Part shown: positions 45,496 to 57,765 of the stretch, one piece after another | Numbering within the stretch: the first letter of the stretch is position 1 | How the letters are laid out: each line of letters opens with the position of its first letter | NCBI GenBank assembly: GCA_016647705.1 | Contig: CM028325.1 | Coordinates: 26,950,474-27,014,473, forward strand | Length of the DNA: 64,000 bases | Origin: Eucommia ulmoides | Lineage: Eukaryota > Streptophyta > Magnoliopsida > Garryales > Eucommiaceae | Direction: 5' to 3' | Program-made: the position numbers and the translations under genes | The notes under the pieces: generated by a model | Databases searched by the model: none | Told to the model about the DNA's origin: nothing | The model's input: the letters and a program-made list of their open reading frames with translations, nothing else

Positions 45496-46097
45496 GTGGG
45501 GAGTAGGATCATATATTAAGAAATTTCTAAGAGGATCGACAATCATTTCGGAGCGGGTAACGTCTCTCACTAACTTTTATGATTTACTAAATTAGTTTTC
45601 TAGCTTTAAAATGTCAAAATGAAGAAAATAATTAATGAGACCGTTTATATAAAACTTTAACGGCACTAAAACTCGTTAAATCATATTTTCACATAACAAA
45701 ACGTGGGGAATGGGAAATTAATGAACGTAGGGCATGCATTGCACGATTTGGTTAATTTTCTCCATCCTATTAATTTAGGCCTTATCACAAATATGTTCAC
45801 AATTTTTGGAGAATTAGTAGCGGAGAGTCAGGGGAGTTTGTAAGTGCAGATTATCAGGTGAATGTACTATCTTCTTGCCAAACTATTTTTTTATATATAT
45901 GTGTGTGTGTAAAATGGATTTTACTTAAATTGGATGATTTTAAAACCACGAGGATCTAGCCAGTTTTGGGTGCGGTGGGAGAAATGGATTTTTGGTAAAT
46001 GGTGTTGGTTTTGTTTTAAATAAAGAAAATTGGAAAAATGGTTTTTACTAAATGGGTGGTACTTTTAAAAAGAGAAAGAAAAATGTGGTTTGGAAAT

Positions 46098-46352
46098 TCT
46101 CCCCGTCAGGGGTGTGGTTTGAATAAATGTGATTTTGAAAATTCTACCTGAAAAGGGTATGGTTTATATTCTCCCCATAAGGGGTGTGGATTTTTAGACG
46201 AAATTGTTGATTTGGACGATGGCATAGTTTTCTCCCCGTAAGGGGTGTGGATTACTTCTCCTCGGAAGGAGTGTGGATTTCTTCCCATGAGATGTGGATA
46301 GTTCTCCCCGTAAGGGGTGCGGATTATATTTCTCCCCAGAAAGGGTGTGGAT
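46098..46352 (+). repeat. Array of eight CCCC-loop-GGGG hairpin units in the 5' LTR
   Basis: Units of the form TTCTCCCCGTAAGGGGTGTG recur eight times with variable spacers. The stem is CCCC/GGGG. Sense-strand loops include GTAA (twice), GAAA with a changed stem (CCT/AGG), GGAA, ATAA and GTCA. Matching arrays are in the 3' LTR and in both LTRs of the nested element. Confidence 0.8.
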
Positions 46353-46884
46353 ATTTCGTAGGAAGGCATTCCTACGGATGTTACGGTACCGTTGTAACTC
46401 CCGATCGTGAGGTTAAATGGTCACTATGGCTAGCCAGAGAGGGTGGTATGGTGCTTTGAGACGTGGTGTTTTGAGATCTGGTGTTTTACTTATATTTGGT
46501 AATTTACTATATATGGTGATTAGTATTATTGATACTGGATGGTTTGAATGGAACCTATATATATACTGATTTCTTCTTACTGCTTATATTATGGTGATTT
46601 TTTTTTTAGATATGTGATGTTTGTATACTCATGTTTAATCCATTTAAATATTGTATTATTTAGAATGTATTATTATATTAAAAATATTTTACTAAGAAGA
46701 CAGTATACTCGCTGGTGCTGTAAATAGGCGTTTGTCCCCTACTGGCATAGGTCGAATTCAAAAGTGCAATAGAGAGAGAGTATCTTGACGGTGTTACTTG
46801 AGGCAAATCAAATAGGAGGTTTTTGGGTTTTGTATTTTGGATGTTATTGAGAATTTTGTAGGGACAAGAGTGTCCCTGAATAGA

Positions 46885-46933
<49 letters not shown>

Positions 46934-47061
46934 TGGCTGGTTTTCGTGATTATATATATTGATGCGTGTACGTTGTCGCCTATAGTGATTGAATCTCAGA
47001 TGAGGTTGTGTCGACGTCACGCCGGCCCCATAGGGACGGGTGTTCGGGGTGGGGTGTGACA

Positions 47062-48029
47062 ATTTTGGTATCAGAGCCTAGGTTATAGGTTCTGTAGACT
47101 TATCAATAGTTGTGCCGATAGTGGGCCATGAGATAAGAAAATGAGTCAGGAAGTCGTGCCAATCGTTTTGTCAGTAGAGGACTTTAAGATAGAGGTGTCA
47201 GTGAATAATGTTGGTATTCGCATGATAGTTAACGTATATTAATTAATTGCCTTTTTCGATTGGCCTAGTTAGTGGTTGAATTGAATTTTATGATTGATAA
47301 TAGGTATGGAGTAAGGTGCTGAAAGCTCTGGGAGTGTGAGACCCTAGAGGTAGCCCGAACCCTTGGGGCCAGCAGAATCCCAAGGATAGGGAGATAGGCT
47401 TCAAGGAAGCCTAGATGTAGTTGAGAGGATTTTTCAGGCTGCTGCCCAATTGACTGAGTAGCAAGTGAGGATAATGGAAAGCCAAAGGGCTCAGAGTGAG
47501 ATTTCTACCTCTCAGGCGGTGCGATTAAAGAGGTTCAAAGAGTTAGACCTTCCGGTCTTCACCGGGACAACGGGTCCAGCTGATGCTGAAGATTGGCTCA
47601 GAGGTGTGGGCCATGTGTTTGAGGCGATGGGGATAGTCGACGATAGTTGAGTTCCCCTTGCCATTTTTCAGTTGAGAGAAGAGGCAGAGCATTGGTGGGA
47701 GAAAATGAAAAGGTTGATCTCCGGTGCTGGCGAGGGGATTACTTGGGATCGTTGTGTTGTTGTATTATAATAAAAAGTATTTTCCAGAGTCGTATCAATA
47801 TCAGATGGAAGAAGAATTCATAACGTTGAAGCAGAGAAAAATGACGGTGCAACAATATGAAGTTTGATTTGATGCTTTGTCTCATTTTGCCCCGAATTTG
47901 GTTAAAACTGAAGAGGCAAAGTGCCGACGTTTTCAAAAGGGGCTCAATTTAGAAATTCATTCCGGTTTGACGAGTCGACAGATCAAGAATTATGCTGAGC
48001 TGGTGAATACGGCGAAGTTAGTGGAGCGA
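47062..48029 (+). pseudogene. Outer Tekay element: primer-binding site and gag region left of the nested insertion
   Basis: TGGTATCAGAGCC (47066-47078) is the initiator-Met primer-binding site. Gag-like text follows from about 47465: LKRFKELDLPVFTGTTGP, AEDWLRGVGHVFEAMGI, AEHWWEKMK and AKCRRFQKGLNLEIH, typical of the Ty3/gypsy retrotransposon Gag domain. The region ends at the nested insertion, and AGCGA (48025-48029) is the left target duplication. Broken. Confidence 0.8.
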
Positions 48030-50423
48030 TGTCACACCCCATCCTGGACACCCGTCATGTGGGGCCGGCGTGACGTAGACATGGCACTGCCCAACTGACT
48101 AGCCAACCTCAATAATAAAATTGTAAATCTATACAACACATATAAAAGTCCCATCTGATAGGGACCGACCGACTCCTAGCTATTTTACCTGCGAGTATAC
48201 TGTCTTCTTAGTAAAATATTTTATAATAATAATTAATTCTAAAACATCTAAATGGATCAAGCATGAATATAGAAATAACATGTAACTAGTAAAATTCTCC
48301 ATAATATAAGCAGTGAAAATAAAGCAATAAATATAAGTTTCATTCCAACCCACCTAGTAAAATAATACCAATCACCATAATAAATAATAAATCACCCAAT
48401 ATAAGTAAAACATCACATCTCAAACACCACTCCACCACAACACACACTGGCTAGCCATAGTGATCGTTTTAACCTCACGATCGGGAGTTGCAACGGTACC
48501 GTAACATCCATAGGAATGCCTTCCTACGAAATATCCACATCTCTTTTGGGGAGAACTATAATCCACACCCCTTACGAGGAGAACTATCCACATCCTATGG
48601 AAAAAATCCACACCCCTTACGGGGAGAAATACAATCCACCTCTTTCGGGGAGAAACCACACCCCTTACGGGGAGAACAACTATGGTATCGTCAAAATCAT
48701 CAGTATAGATAAAAATCCACATCGTTTACGAGAAGAAATATATTTTCACTCCATATCGTAAAAAATCCACACCCCTTATAGGGAGAATATAAGCCACACC
48801 CCTTTCGGGGAGAATTTCCAAAATCACGTTTTTCACTCTCATTTTTAAAAGTACCACCAATTTCAGTAAAACTTATTTTTCCACCTTTGTACCACCGATT
48901 TCAATAAAAACCATTTCTCCTACCTTAGTTTTTAGAAGACCAAACATTCTTAGAAAACCAGTTACTTTCCACTCTTTTTTAGAAACCAACACAAAACCCT
49001 GAAAATTCATTTTACCAACTCACCCAATACCTGCTTGATCCATATAATTTATAAAATCGTACAATTTAAGTAAACCAATATTTCATCATACATATATATA
49101 TAAACATAGTTTGGCAAGAAGACAGTACACTCACTTCGTTATTCACTCTCCAAAACCTTCATTGACCACACTCTATCGGGACACCGGTGCCTGCGAGCCT
49201 AATAGTGACAGAGCCTAAATTAATATCTTATCTAAAATATCTGAATCATGCAATGTAGACTCTATATTCCGAATCGTTACTATTTATGTACCACGTAATT
49301 AAATTTAATTAATCATTACGAAATTATTACGATTTTAGGATTTGTAACGCTAAATAAAATTTAATATAACGAAAATTAATAATCGATTGAAATTTCACCT
49401 GTTTCCGAATCGTTTGGCGACCACGAAATGGGTTTTTGATTTTCAGTGGGGTGGTTTGTGTAAATTCCCCATTTTTTTTTCTTTTCTTTCTTTTTTTTTT
49501 CTCTGTTTTGGCTTTTTCTTGTTTTGGTTCCTGTTACAGCCTCGGCTGTCCACTCCCTTTTCTCTCTTTACTATCCATTCCGGCGATCTCACTCCCCGTC
49601 GGCCACCCTACACCAACGATCACCCACACACCACACACACACGCCATCCGACCAAACGACACACCCACATGCACACGACTGCCTGACGATCGACGCACAC
49701 AACCGACGACGACAACCCACGCACATACACTGCTCTCTTTCTCTCTCTTCGTTTTCTGCTTCCGCTTCCTTTTAGCCAACCCACGATGGCAACAATTACA
49801 CCCATACCACCCAACCAAACAGATCACACACCTAAACCGAAACCCACCTTCTCTCTCTAACTCTCCGACCGGCCAAATTACCGACCCCTCCATCGACGAC
49901 CGAACACCTATCGTCGACCAAACATTACTGACATAACCTACTACGCTCATACATACACAACAATGAACACACATGACAAACACGGCGACCCTCTGCCGAA
50001 CGATCACCATTCATGCCGGCGATCCATACCTAAACACACCCACACACTTACACATGTTGTCGGGTATACAAACACAGACACACACACACAGACACACCCT
50101 TACCAAATGACGACCAAACACCCACACCCACTTACTAAACGGACAGCGACGAACGACACCCACCGGCGGACCTTTCTCCTTCCTCTATTTCTGTTTGGAT
50201 TCCACCGACACACACACGCACCCATCCGATCACCTACACACTGAAGAATTCCCACATACCCACGACAACAGCAACACACACACCACAGGCCCGAACGGTG
50301 ACACCCACTCTGGCGACGATCGGAATACACACCCTCACTCATGAGAGCACCGGCCGAACCCTCTCTCTATAGATTTTCTGTCTTTGATTCCAGATTTTTC
50401 CTCCTCTTTCGCACTGCGGGCAA

Positions 50424-50483
<60 letters not shown>

Positions 50484-50890
50484 GACGAGAATGCTCCCCC
50501 TTCAAGCCACGTTTTCCACTTCCCAAATCCTCTGCCCACCGGTTGATCTCACGACAACAGTCAGTAAGAGAAAATGGATTTCTATATGTTTCTAGAACCC
50601 CTTTGCCTAAATTACTCTTCCGTCCCCCCTAACTTCTAAAAATCATATTTTGAGTTCAATTCACCATTTATAAGAGTTTAATATGGTAATTTCACCCTTA
50701 ACATTTTTTAAATTGCAATCTCACTCCCAAAAGTTTTAATTAAAAAGTTAAATGTAAATTTTTGGATAGATTGTTTTCTAAATTTGCAAATTGACTCCTA
50801 AATTTTTAATTTGAATTTTAATTGACCCAATTTCATTCTGAATTTTCCCAGTTAATCTAAAATGCAACTAAAATAACGTACATACTGCGA
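48030..50890 (-). repeat. 3' LTR of the nested element (hairpin array at 48530-48825, (AT)n at 50427-50480)
   Basis: Matches 54768-57760 through most of its length. The array at 48530-48825 holds about nine hairpin units; on the sense (minus) strand the loops include GTAA, GAAA, ATAA and AAAA. Open frames of the His/Thr/Pro-rich kind at 49387-50244 are products of a CACACA-rich composition. Confidence 0.8.
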
Positions 50891-52200
50891 AGTCAACACA
50901 TGAGAAGGGTCTGGAACATATTTCCAAAGCATCGATACATGGAAAACGTCGTGTAATCGAGATAACTCTGGCGGTAACTCAAGTCTATACGCTGTCGTGC
51001 CAACCCGATCTAAAATTTCATACGGTCTGATGTACCTTAGACTTAACTTCCCTTTTTTCCCGAACCTCATTATGTCTTTCCATAGAGAAATACACAAAAA
51101 CACACGATCCCCTACTTTGAACTCCAACTCCCGCCTACACTTGTCTACATATCTCTTTTGTTTACCCTAAACAATCCTCACTTTTTTTTTTTTTTTTGAA
51201 TCACCCTTACTTTATTTGCTGTCATTTGAGCTATATCCGACATCAATAATTTTTCCATTATCCTACATTAATTCAGTCTAATTGACTCGAGTCCTGCATC
51301 TTTTTCATACAGCGCTTTATACGATGCCATCTCGATCGCCGAATGGTAGCTGTTATTAGAAACAAATTCCATCCGTGTCAAATGATCATCCCAATTACCA
51401 AAAAATTTTAAAAACACATCCCCTCAATATATTTTCCAACGTCTGTATCGTAGGCTCCGATTGGCCATCAATCTACGAATGAAAAGCAGTACCGAATTTC
51501 AACTTAATACCCCAAGCAGTTTGGAAACTTGACCAGAACTTCAAAATAAATCTCAGATCTCTATCTGATACTATGGAAACCGGTGCACCATGCAACCTAA
51601 CAATCTCATCAATATACAATTGGGCATACTTATCAAAAGAATACGTCGTCTTATGACTTGAAAATAAGTAGACTTAGTAAGTCTGTCTACAATTACTTAA
51701 ATGGAATTAGACATAATTCTGAAACAAAATCCATTGTGATATGCTCTCATTTCCACTCTGGAATAAGTAGGGGTTGCAACAACCCACTTGGACGTTGATG
51801 TTAAATCTTCATTTGCTGACAAATAAGACGTTTGACAACAAACTCTGCGATTTCTTGCTTCATTTCAATTTACCAATACTGTTCACGCAAATCTCGATAC
51901 ATTTGGGTACCGCCTGGATGCATCACGTATATTGAGCTATGCACTTCTTCCAAGATATCATTCTTCAAACTAGCGTCGTTAGGCACACACAGCCTATTCC
52001 CAAACATCAAAGTCTTATCACTCTCATTGACGCGATAATCGACTTTGTGACCATTTTTACTTCATCCTAAATTCTCTCTATTTGAATGTCTAACTTCTGT
52101 GCTTCAATAATACGATCAATCGACGTCGGCCTCAAAGTCAAAGTCGCAAGTAAGGTTGTCGTCTGACCAACCGCTAGCTGCACTCGTAATGATCTCAACC

Positions 52201-52259
<59 letters not shown>

Positions 52260-54767
52260 TATGAATGACTCTAATGTGCGAGATCAACCCCGCCGATTTT
52301 CGACTCAACGCATCCGCTACAACATTAGCCTTTCCCGGATGATAGTGGATGGTGCAATCGTGATCTTTAATCAACTCTATCCACTGCCTCTGTCTCAAAT
52401 TTAATTCCTTTATGAGAAAACAAGTACTTCAAACTCTGGTGGTCGGTATATATTTCACACGTCTTGCCATATAGATAGTGCTTCCAAACCTTCAGGGCGA
52501 ACACAATTGTTGTCAACTCCAAATCGTGCGTCGGGTAATTACACTCAGGATTCTTCAATTGCCGAGATGCATATGCGATTACGCGACCATACTGCATTAA
52601 AACACATCTCAGCCCTTAGTGTGACGTGTCGCTATAAATTTATAAAATCACTTCCTTCTGACGGTAGGGACAATATTGGCACCGATATCAATTTTTGTTT
52701 CAGCTCCTAGAACTTTGTTCACATTCGTCGGTCTACTCCAATTTGGATTTCTTGCGGGTCAAACGAGTCAACGGGGCTGCTATGACAGAAAAATCCTTGC
52801 ACAAAGCGTCGATAGTAACCCGCCAACCCTAAAAAGCTTCGAATTTCAATCATATTTTTCGGTCTTTCCCTACTGAACAACAGCTTCAACTTTCTTTAGG
52901 TCCACTTGAATACCGTCTCCTGAGAAAATCAATTTGTCGATCACCTAAATAATAGATAGGGCATTAAGCAACTATTCCCAACTCTGGGGGTCGGTGCATA
53001 TTCCACAAATCTCGCCATATAGGTAGGGTTTCTTAAATTTTATAGCAACCACACTTACTACGAACTCAAATTCATGAATCGGTAATGACACTCAAAGTTA
53101 TCAGTCTTCTCGAATTTTAGCTTCTCGCGGGTCAATCAGATCAATGGGGGTGACTATAATCAAAGAACCTCTTCCTCAAGCGATAATAATCACCTACTAC
53201 TTAGCATATCATTACTTTTCTCGCAGCATCAGCAACACAATCTAGAGATACTCTCCTTACTCTTCCCTGCTCTCTACCCGATTGTCGTTTTCACCACGTC
53301 ATCTTCTCTGACCTCCAACTAGTAGTATCCCCAACAAAAGCTAATTAAGGAAACTCCCTAGTCTTTCGTGGTTGATTAAACAAACCATCAATTCCAACTG
53401 ATGAGTCACCAACACCGGATTTTCATTGAGAAAACACCAGGTCTACGCTAATCATAAATCGATAGTCCAATTTATTGTAACCACCCGGTTTCCCAAGGCC
53501 GTCACAAGGCTTATCTTGTAGAGACTTCCTAAACCGAAAACTAACTCACCCAAATTCCCAATTTTCAACCAATTGTTAATTACTTACCACAGAGATCATT
53601 TAAACTCAACTAAGTGTAATCAATCGTCGACTTAAATCAATTCACTAAATTTTCTCCTACATCATGGTGACCACTTTTAAAATCCCAAGATTATAATTTT
53701 CACAACATGATTATATCTAACCAATTTAATGAACCAGACGCTCACCTCCTTAATCTTATAGAACTTATTTTTCAACAACCTCATTTATTAATCAAAATTA
53801 CCAGCACCCCGACAGCTCTCGGAACTTATTTAGGGAAAATCCCTAGCTACCATATTACCCACTGCCTCAACTTGTTTTGTCTGATACCTAGCTCCTACGT
53901 ACCGAATTTTTGATATCCTTTCTTTAACACTTTTTTCTGACCTCCTGGACCCACTATTAAACTAATTGGGGGTACTAGTGACATCTTCTTGACAATACAC
54001 CCTTGGATTCTCCTAAGATGTGATTCCACCTCATACAAACGGAGTTGTTTTTTTTTTTTTTTTTTTTGCGCACTTATTTTTATCCCAGAATCACAATTCC
54101 CGGCTACTTCCTACAGATTATTTTCAATTACGCTTGCTATATCTACGAGTTCCATAAGCTTTTGCTCTACCTTCCCATCAATCTTGAACGTACTACCTTC
54201 TCGTCACCGTTTCTCACATCTTTAGTTTCCAACTAATAGAACTTTCTTTCAATATCATTATAATATGACTTCCATATTGCTTAGAAGGCGATGTTATACT
54301 CATTTGAATGTCATTTCATTTTCCAACTTACATGTGTTCTGCTATATTATCTACTATTTTAATAATGACTTACTAAGTTCTACCCATAAGTATCTCATCG
54401 TTACATCATATGCAAATAGTTGTGTCTTAAATAAAATCTCACATTTTTTAACTATTTATACTTCCACGATTACGATTCACCCATTACCATTACCAACAAC
54501 ACAACGTCACTCAAATCCACCAACTGACAATATCACCGTTTTGTCGTATCACTACTTGCCCGCCAGACAACCCACTAGGCACGATGCCAATGTACTAATT
54601 AATGCAATGTAAGAACTAACACTCACGTACCGAACTTATCTATTGACACCCTATCTCATGTCCCCTACTGACTGGACGACTGACACGTTCTCCTATCTCA
54701 TGGTCCTCTACTGATACAATTATTGACAAGTCTACAGAACTTATAACCTAGGCTCTGATACCAAAAT
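50891..54767 (-). pseudogene. Decayed interior of the nested Tekay element
   Basis: On the minus strand, chromodomain-side and integrase-end text lies near 51127-50900 (EFKVGDRVFLCIS, KLSLRYIRPYEILDRVG, LPPELSRLHDVFHVS). RNase H text lies near 52597-52400 ([30 protein letters not shown]), with faint reverse-transcriptase-end text near 52900. 53000-54740 shows little coding signal. An (AT)n tract lies at 52204-52255. Primer-binding site at 54751-54763 (complement of TGGTATCAGAGCC). Broken. Confidence 0.7.
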
Positions 54768-56362
54768 TGTCACACCCCACCCTGCACACCCGTCATGTGG
54801 GGCCAACGTGACATAGACATGACACCGTCCAACTGACTAGCCAAACTCAATACGTTAATAACAAAATTGTAAATCTATATAACACATATAATAGTCCCAT
54901 CTGATAGGGATACACTGTCCCGAATATAAATACAATAAAAAAAATCCCTTGAACCTCACTTAGATTTCATTTTTGGTATTTCGCCTCCAAAATTTTCCTC
55001 AAATGACTCCTTTGCGTGACCCGCTTAACTCTATCTAGCGCCAGTAGGGGACCGACCGACTCCTAGCTATTTTACATGCGAGTCTACTGCCTTCTTAGTA
55101 AAAATATTTTATAATAATAATTCATTCTACAACATCTAAATGGATCAAGCATGAATATAGAAACAACACGTAACTAGTAAAATTCTCCATAATATAAGCA
55201 GTGAAAATAAAGTAATAAATATAAGTTTCATTCCAACCCATCTAGTAAAATAATACCAGTCACCATAATAAATAATAAATCACCCAATATAAGTAAAACA
55301 TCACATCTCAAACACCACTCCACCACAACACACATTGGCTAGCCATAGTGATCGTTTTAACCTTATGATCAGGAGTTGCAACGGTACCGTAACATCCGTA
55401 GGAATGCCTTCCTACGAAATATCCACATCCCTTTTGGGGAGAACTATAATCCACACCCCTTACGAAGAGAACTATCCACATCCCATGGGAAGAATCTACA
55501 CCCCTTTCGGGGAGAAACCACACCCCTTGCGGGGAGAACAACTATAGCATCGTCAAAATCATCAGTGTAGTTAAAAATCTACATCCTTTATGGGAAGAAA
55601 TATATTTTCACTCCATATTGTAAAAAATCCACACCCCTTATGGGGAGAATATAAGTCACACCCCTTTCGGGGAGAATTTCCAAAATCACGTTTTTCACTC
55701 TCCTTTTTAAAAGTACCACCAATTTTAGTAAAACCCATTTTTTTTTTTTTTTACCTTTGTTCCACCGATTTCAATAAAAACCATTTCTCCCACCTTAGTT
55801 TTTAGAAGACCAAATATTCTTAGAAAATCAGTTACTTTCCACTCTCTTTTAGAAACCAACACAAAACCCCGAAAATTCATTTTACCAACTCACCCAATAC
55901 CTGCTTGATCCATATAATTTATAAAATCATACAGTTTAAGTAAACCAATATTTCATCATACACACATATATAAAAATAGTTTGGCAAGATGACAGTACAC
56001 TCACTTCGTTATCCGCTTTCCAAAACCTTCATTGACTACACTCTATCGGGACACCGGTGCCTGCGAGTCTAATAGTGACAGAGCCTAAATTAATATCTTA
56101 TCTCTAAAACATCCGAATCATGCAATGCAGACCCCATATTCCGAATCATTACTATTTTATGTACCACGTAATTAAATTTAATTAATCGTTACGAAATTAT
56201 TACAATTTTAGGATTTGTAACGCTAAATAAAATTTAATTTAACGAAAATTAATAATCGATTGAAATTTCACCTATTTCCGAATCGTTTGGCGACCACGAA
56301 ATGAGTTTTTGATTTTCAGTGGGGTAGTTTGTATAAATTCCCCATTTTTTTTTCTTTTTCTT

Positions 56363-56403
<41 letters not shown>

Positions 56404-57760
56404 TTTTGGCTTTTGTTTCCTGTTTTGGTTCCTGTTACAGCCTCGGCCGTCCACTCCCTTTTCTCTCTCTACCATCCATTCCGGCGATCTCACTCCCCGT
56501 CGGCCCGTCGGTCGCCCTACACCAACGATCACCTACACACCACGCACACACGCCATCCGACCAAACGACACACCCACATGCACACGACTGCCTGACGATC
56601 AATGCACACAACTGATGACAACAACCCATGCACATATACTGCTCTCTTTCTCTCTCTTTGTTTTCTACTTTCGCTTCCTTTTAGCCAACCCACGATAGCA
56701 ACAATCACACCTATACCACCCAACTGAATGGATCACACACCCAAACCAAAACCTATCTTCTCTCTCTCTAACTCTCCGACCGACCGAATTACCGACCCTC
56801 CCCCCCACCAAAGACCGAACACCTATCGTCGACCAAACATTACTGACTGAACCTACCACGCTTATACATACACAACAATGAACACACATAACAAACACGG
56901 CGACCCTCTGTCGAACGATCACTATTCATGCCAGCGATCCATACCTAAATACATCCACACACTTACACATGTTGTCGGGCATACAAACACAGACACATAT
57001 ACAGACACACCCTTACCAAATTACGACCAAACACCCACTTACTAAACGGACGGCGACGAACGGCACCCATCGGCGGAGCTTTATCATTCTTCTATTTTTG
57101 TTTGGATTCTACCGACACACACACACCCCCATCCGATCACCTACACACTGAAGAATTCCCACATACGCACAACAACAGCAACACACACACCACAGGCCTG
57201 AACGGTGACACCCACTCCGGTGACAATCGGAACACATACCCTCACTTATGAGAGCACCGGCCGAACCCTCTCTCTCTAGATTTTCTGTCTTTGATTCCAG
57301 ATTTTTCCTCCCCTTTCGCACTATGGGCAAGACTGTATATATATATATATATATATATATACACCACGTCTTCCACTTCCTAAATCCTCTGCCCACCGGT
57401 TGATCTCACGACAACAGTCAGTAAGAGATAATGGATTTCTATATGTTTCTAGAACCCCTTTGCCTAAATTACTCTTCCCTCCCCCCTAATTTCTAAAAAT
57501 CATATTTTGAGTTCAATTCACCATTTATAAGAGTTTAATATGGTAATTTCACCCTTAACATTTTCTAAATTGGAATCTCACTCCCAAAAGTTTTAATTCA
57601 AAAGTTAAATGTAAATTTTTGGATAGATTATTTTTTAAATTTGCAAATTGACCCCTAAATTTTTAATTTGAATTTTAATTGACCCAATTTCACCCCAAAT
57701 TTTTCCAGTTACTCTAAAATGTAACTAAAATGACATACATACTACGATTGAGGTCTTACA
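54768..57760 (-). repeat. 5' LTR of the nested element (hairpin array at 55420-55680, (AT)n at 57337-57361)
   Basis: 2,993 bp. Sense-strand start TGTAAGACCTCAATCG at 57760, end GGTGTGACA at 54768. The hairpin array has about eight units with sense-strand loops GAAA (twice), GCAA, GTAA, ATAA and AAAA. Confidence 0.85.
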
Positions 57761-57765
57761 AGCGA

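Larger units (their letters stand above)
43877..47061 (+). repeat. 5' LTR of the outer Tekay element (about 3.2 kb)
   Basis: Starts TGTAAGACCCC and ends GGTGTGACA. It contains, in order, an expanded AT microsatellite (44146-44850), a GC-palindrome cluster (45268-45495), a hairpin array (46098-46352) and an (AT)n tract (46887-46930). The end is set by analogy with the nested relative, whose TGTCACACC boundary is fixed by a target duplication. Confidence 0.85.
48030..57760 (-). mobile_element. Nested Tekay-type element, opposite orientation, 9.7 kb
   Basis: Bounded by TGTCACACC (48030) and GTCTTACA (57760), with AGCGA on both sides (48025-48029 and 57761-57765), a perfect 5-bp target duplication. 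On the minus strand, a 5' LTR (57760-54768) and primer-binding site (54763-54751) are followed by a decayed interior and a 3' LTR (50890-48030). Its LTRs share their outer parts, primer-binding site and hairpin arrays with the outer element. They differ in the middle (a CA-rich stretch, 49560-50330 and 56470-57230), so it is a related but separate subfamily. Interior about 3.9 kb; broken, with several breaks. Confidence 0.85.

Noticed and set aside
46098-46352. CRISPR-like appearance of short repeats with spacers in the LTRs
   Set aside because: Repeats are imperfect, spacers are themselves repeated and the context is a plant LTR; no cas genes.
46106-46459. Open frames such as MPSYEISTPFLGRN here and their look-alikes at 48420-48761, 55308-55805 and 63343-63593
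   Set aside because: They recur in every LTR copy and simply read through the hairpin array, on both strands.
49387-50342. His/Thr/Pro-rich and Cys/Val-rich open frames on both strands (and again at 56309-57396)
   Set aside because: Products of a CACACA-rich stretch of the nested element's LTR; opposite-strand frames mirror each other and no domain is visible.
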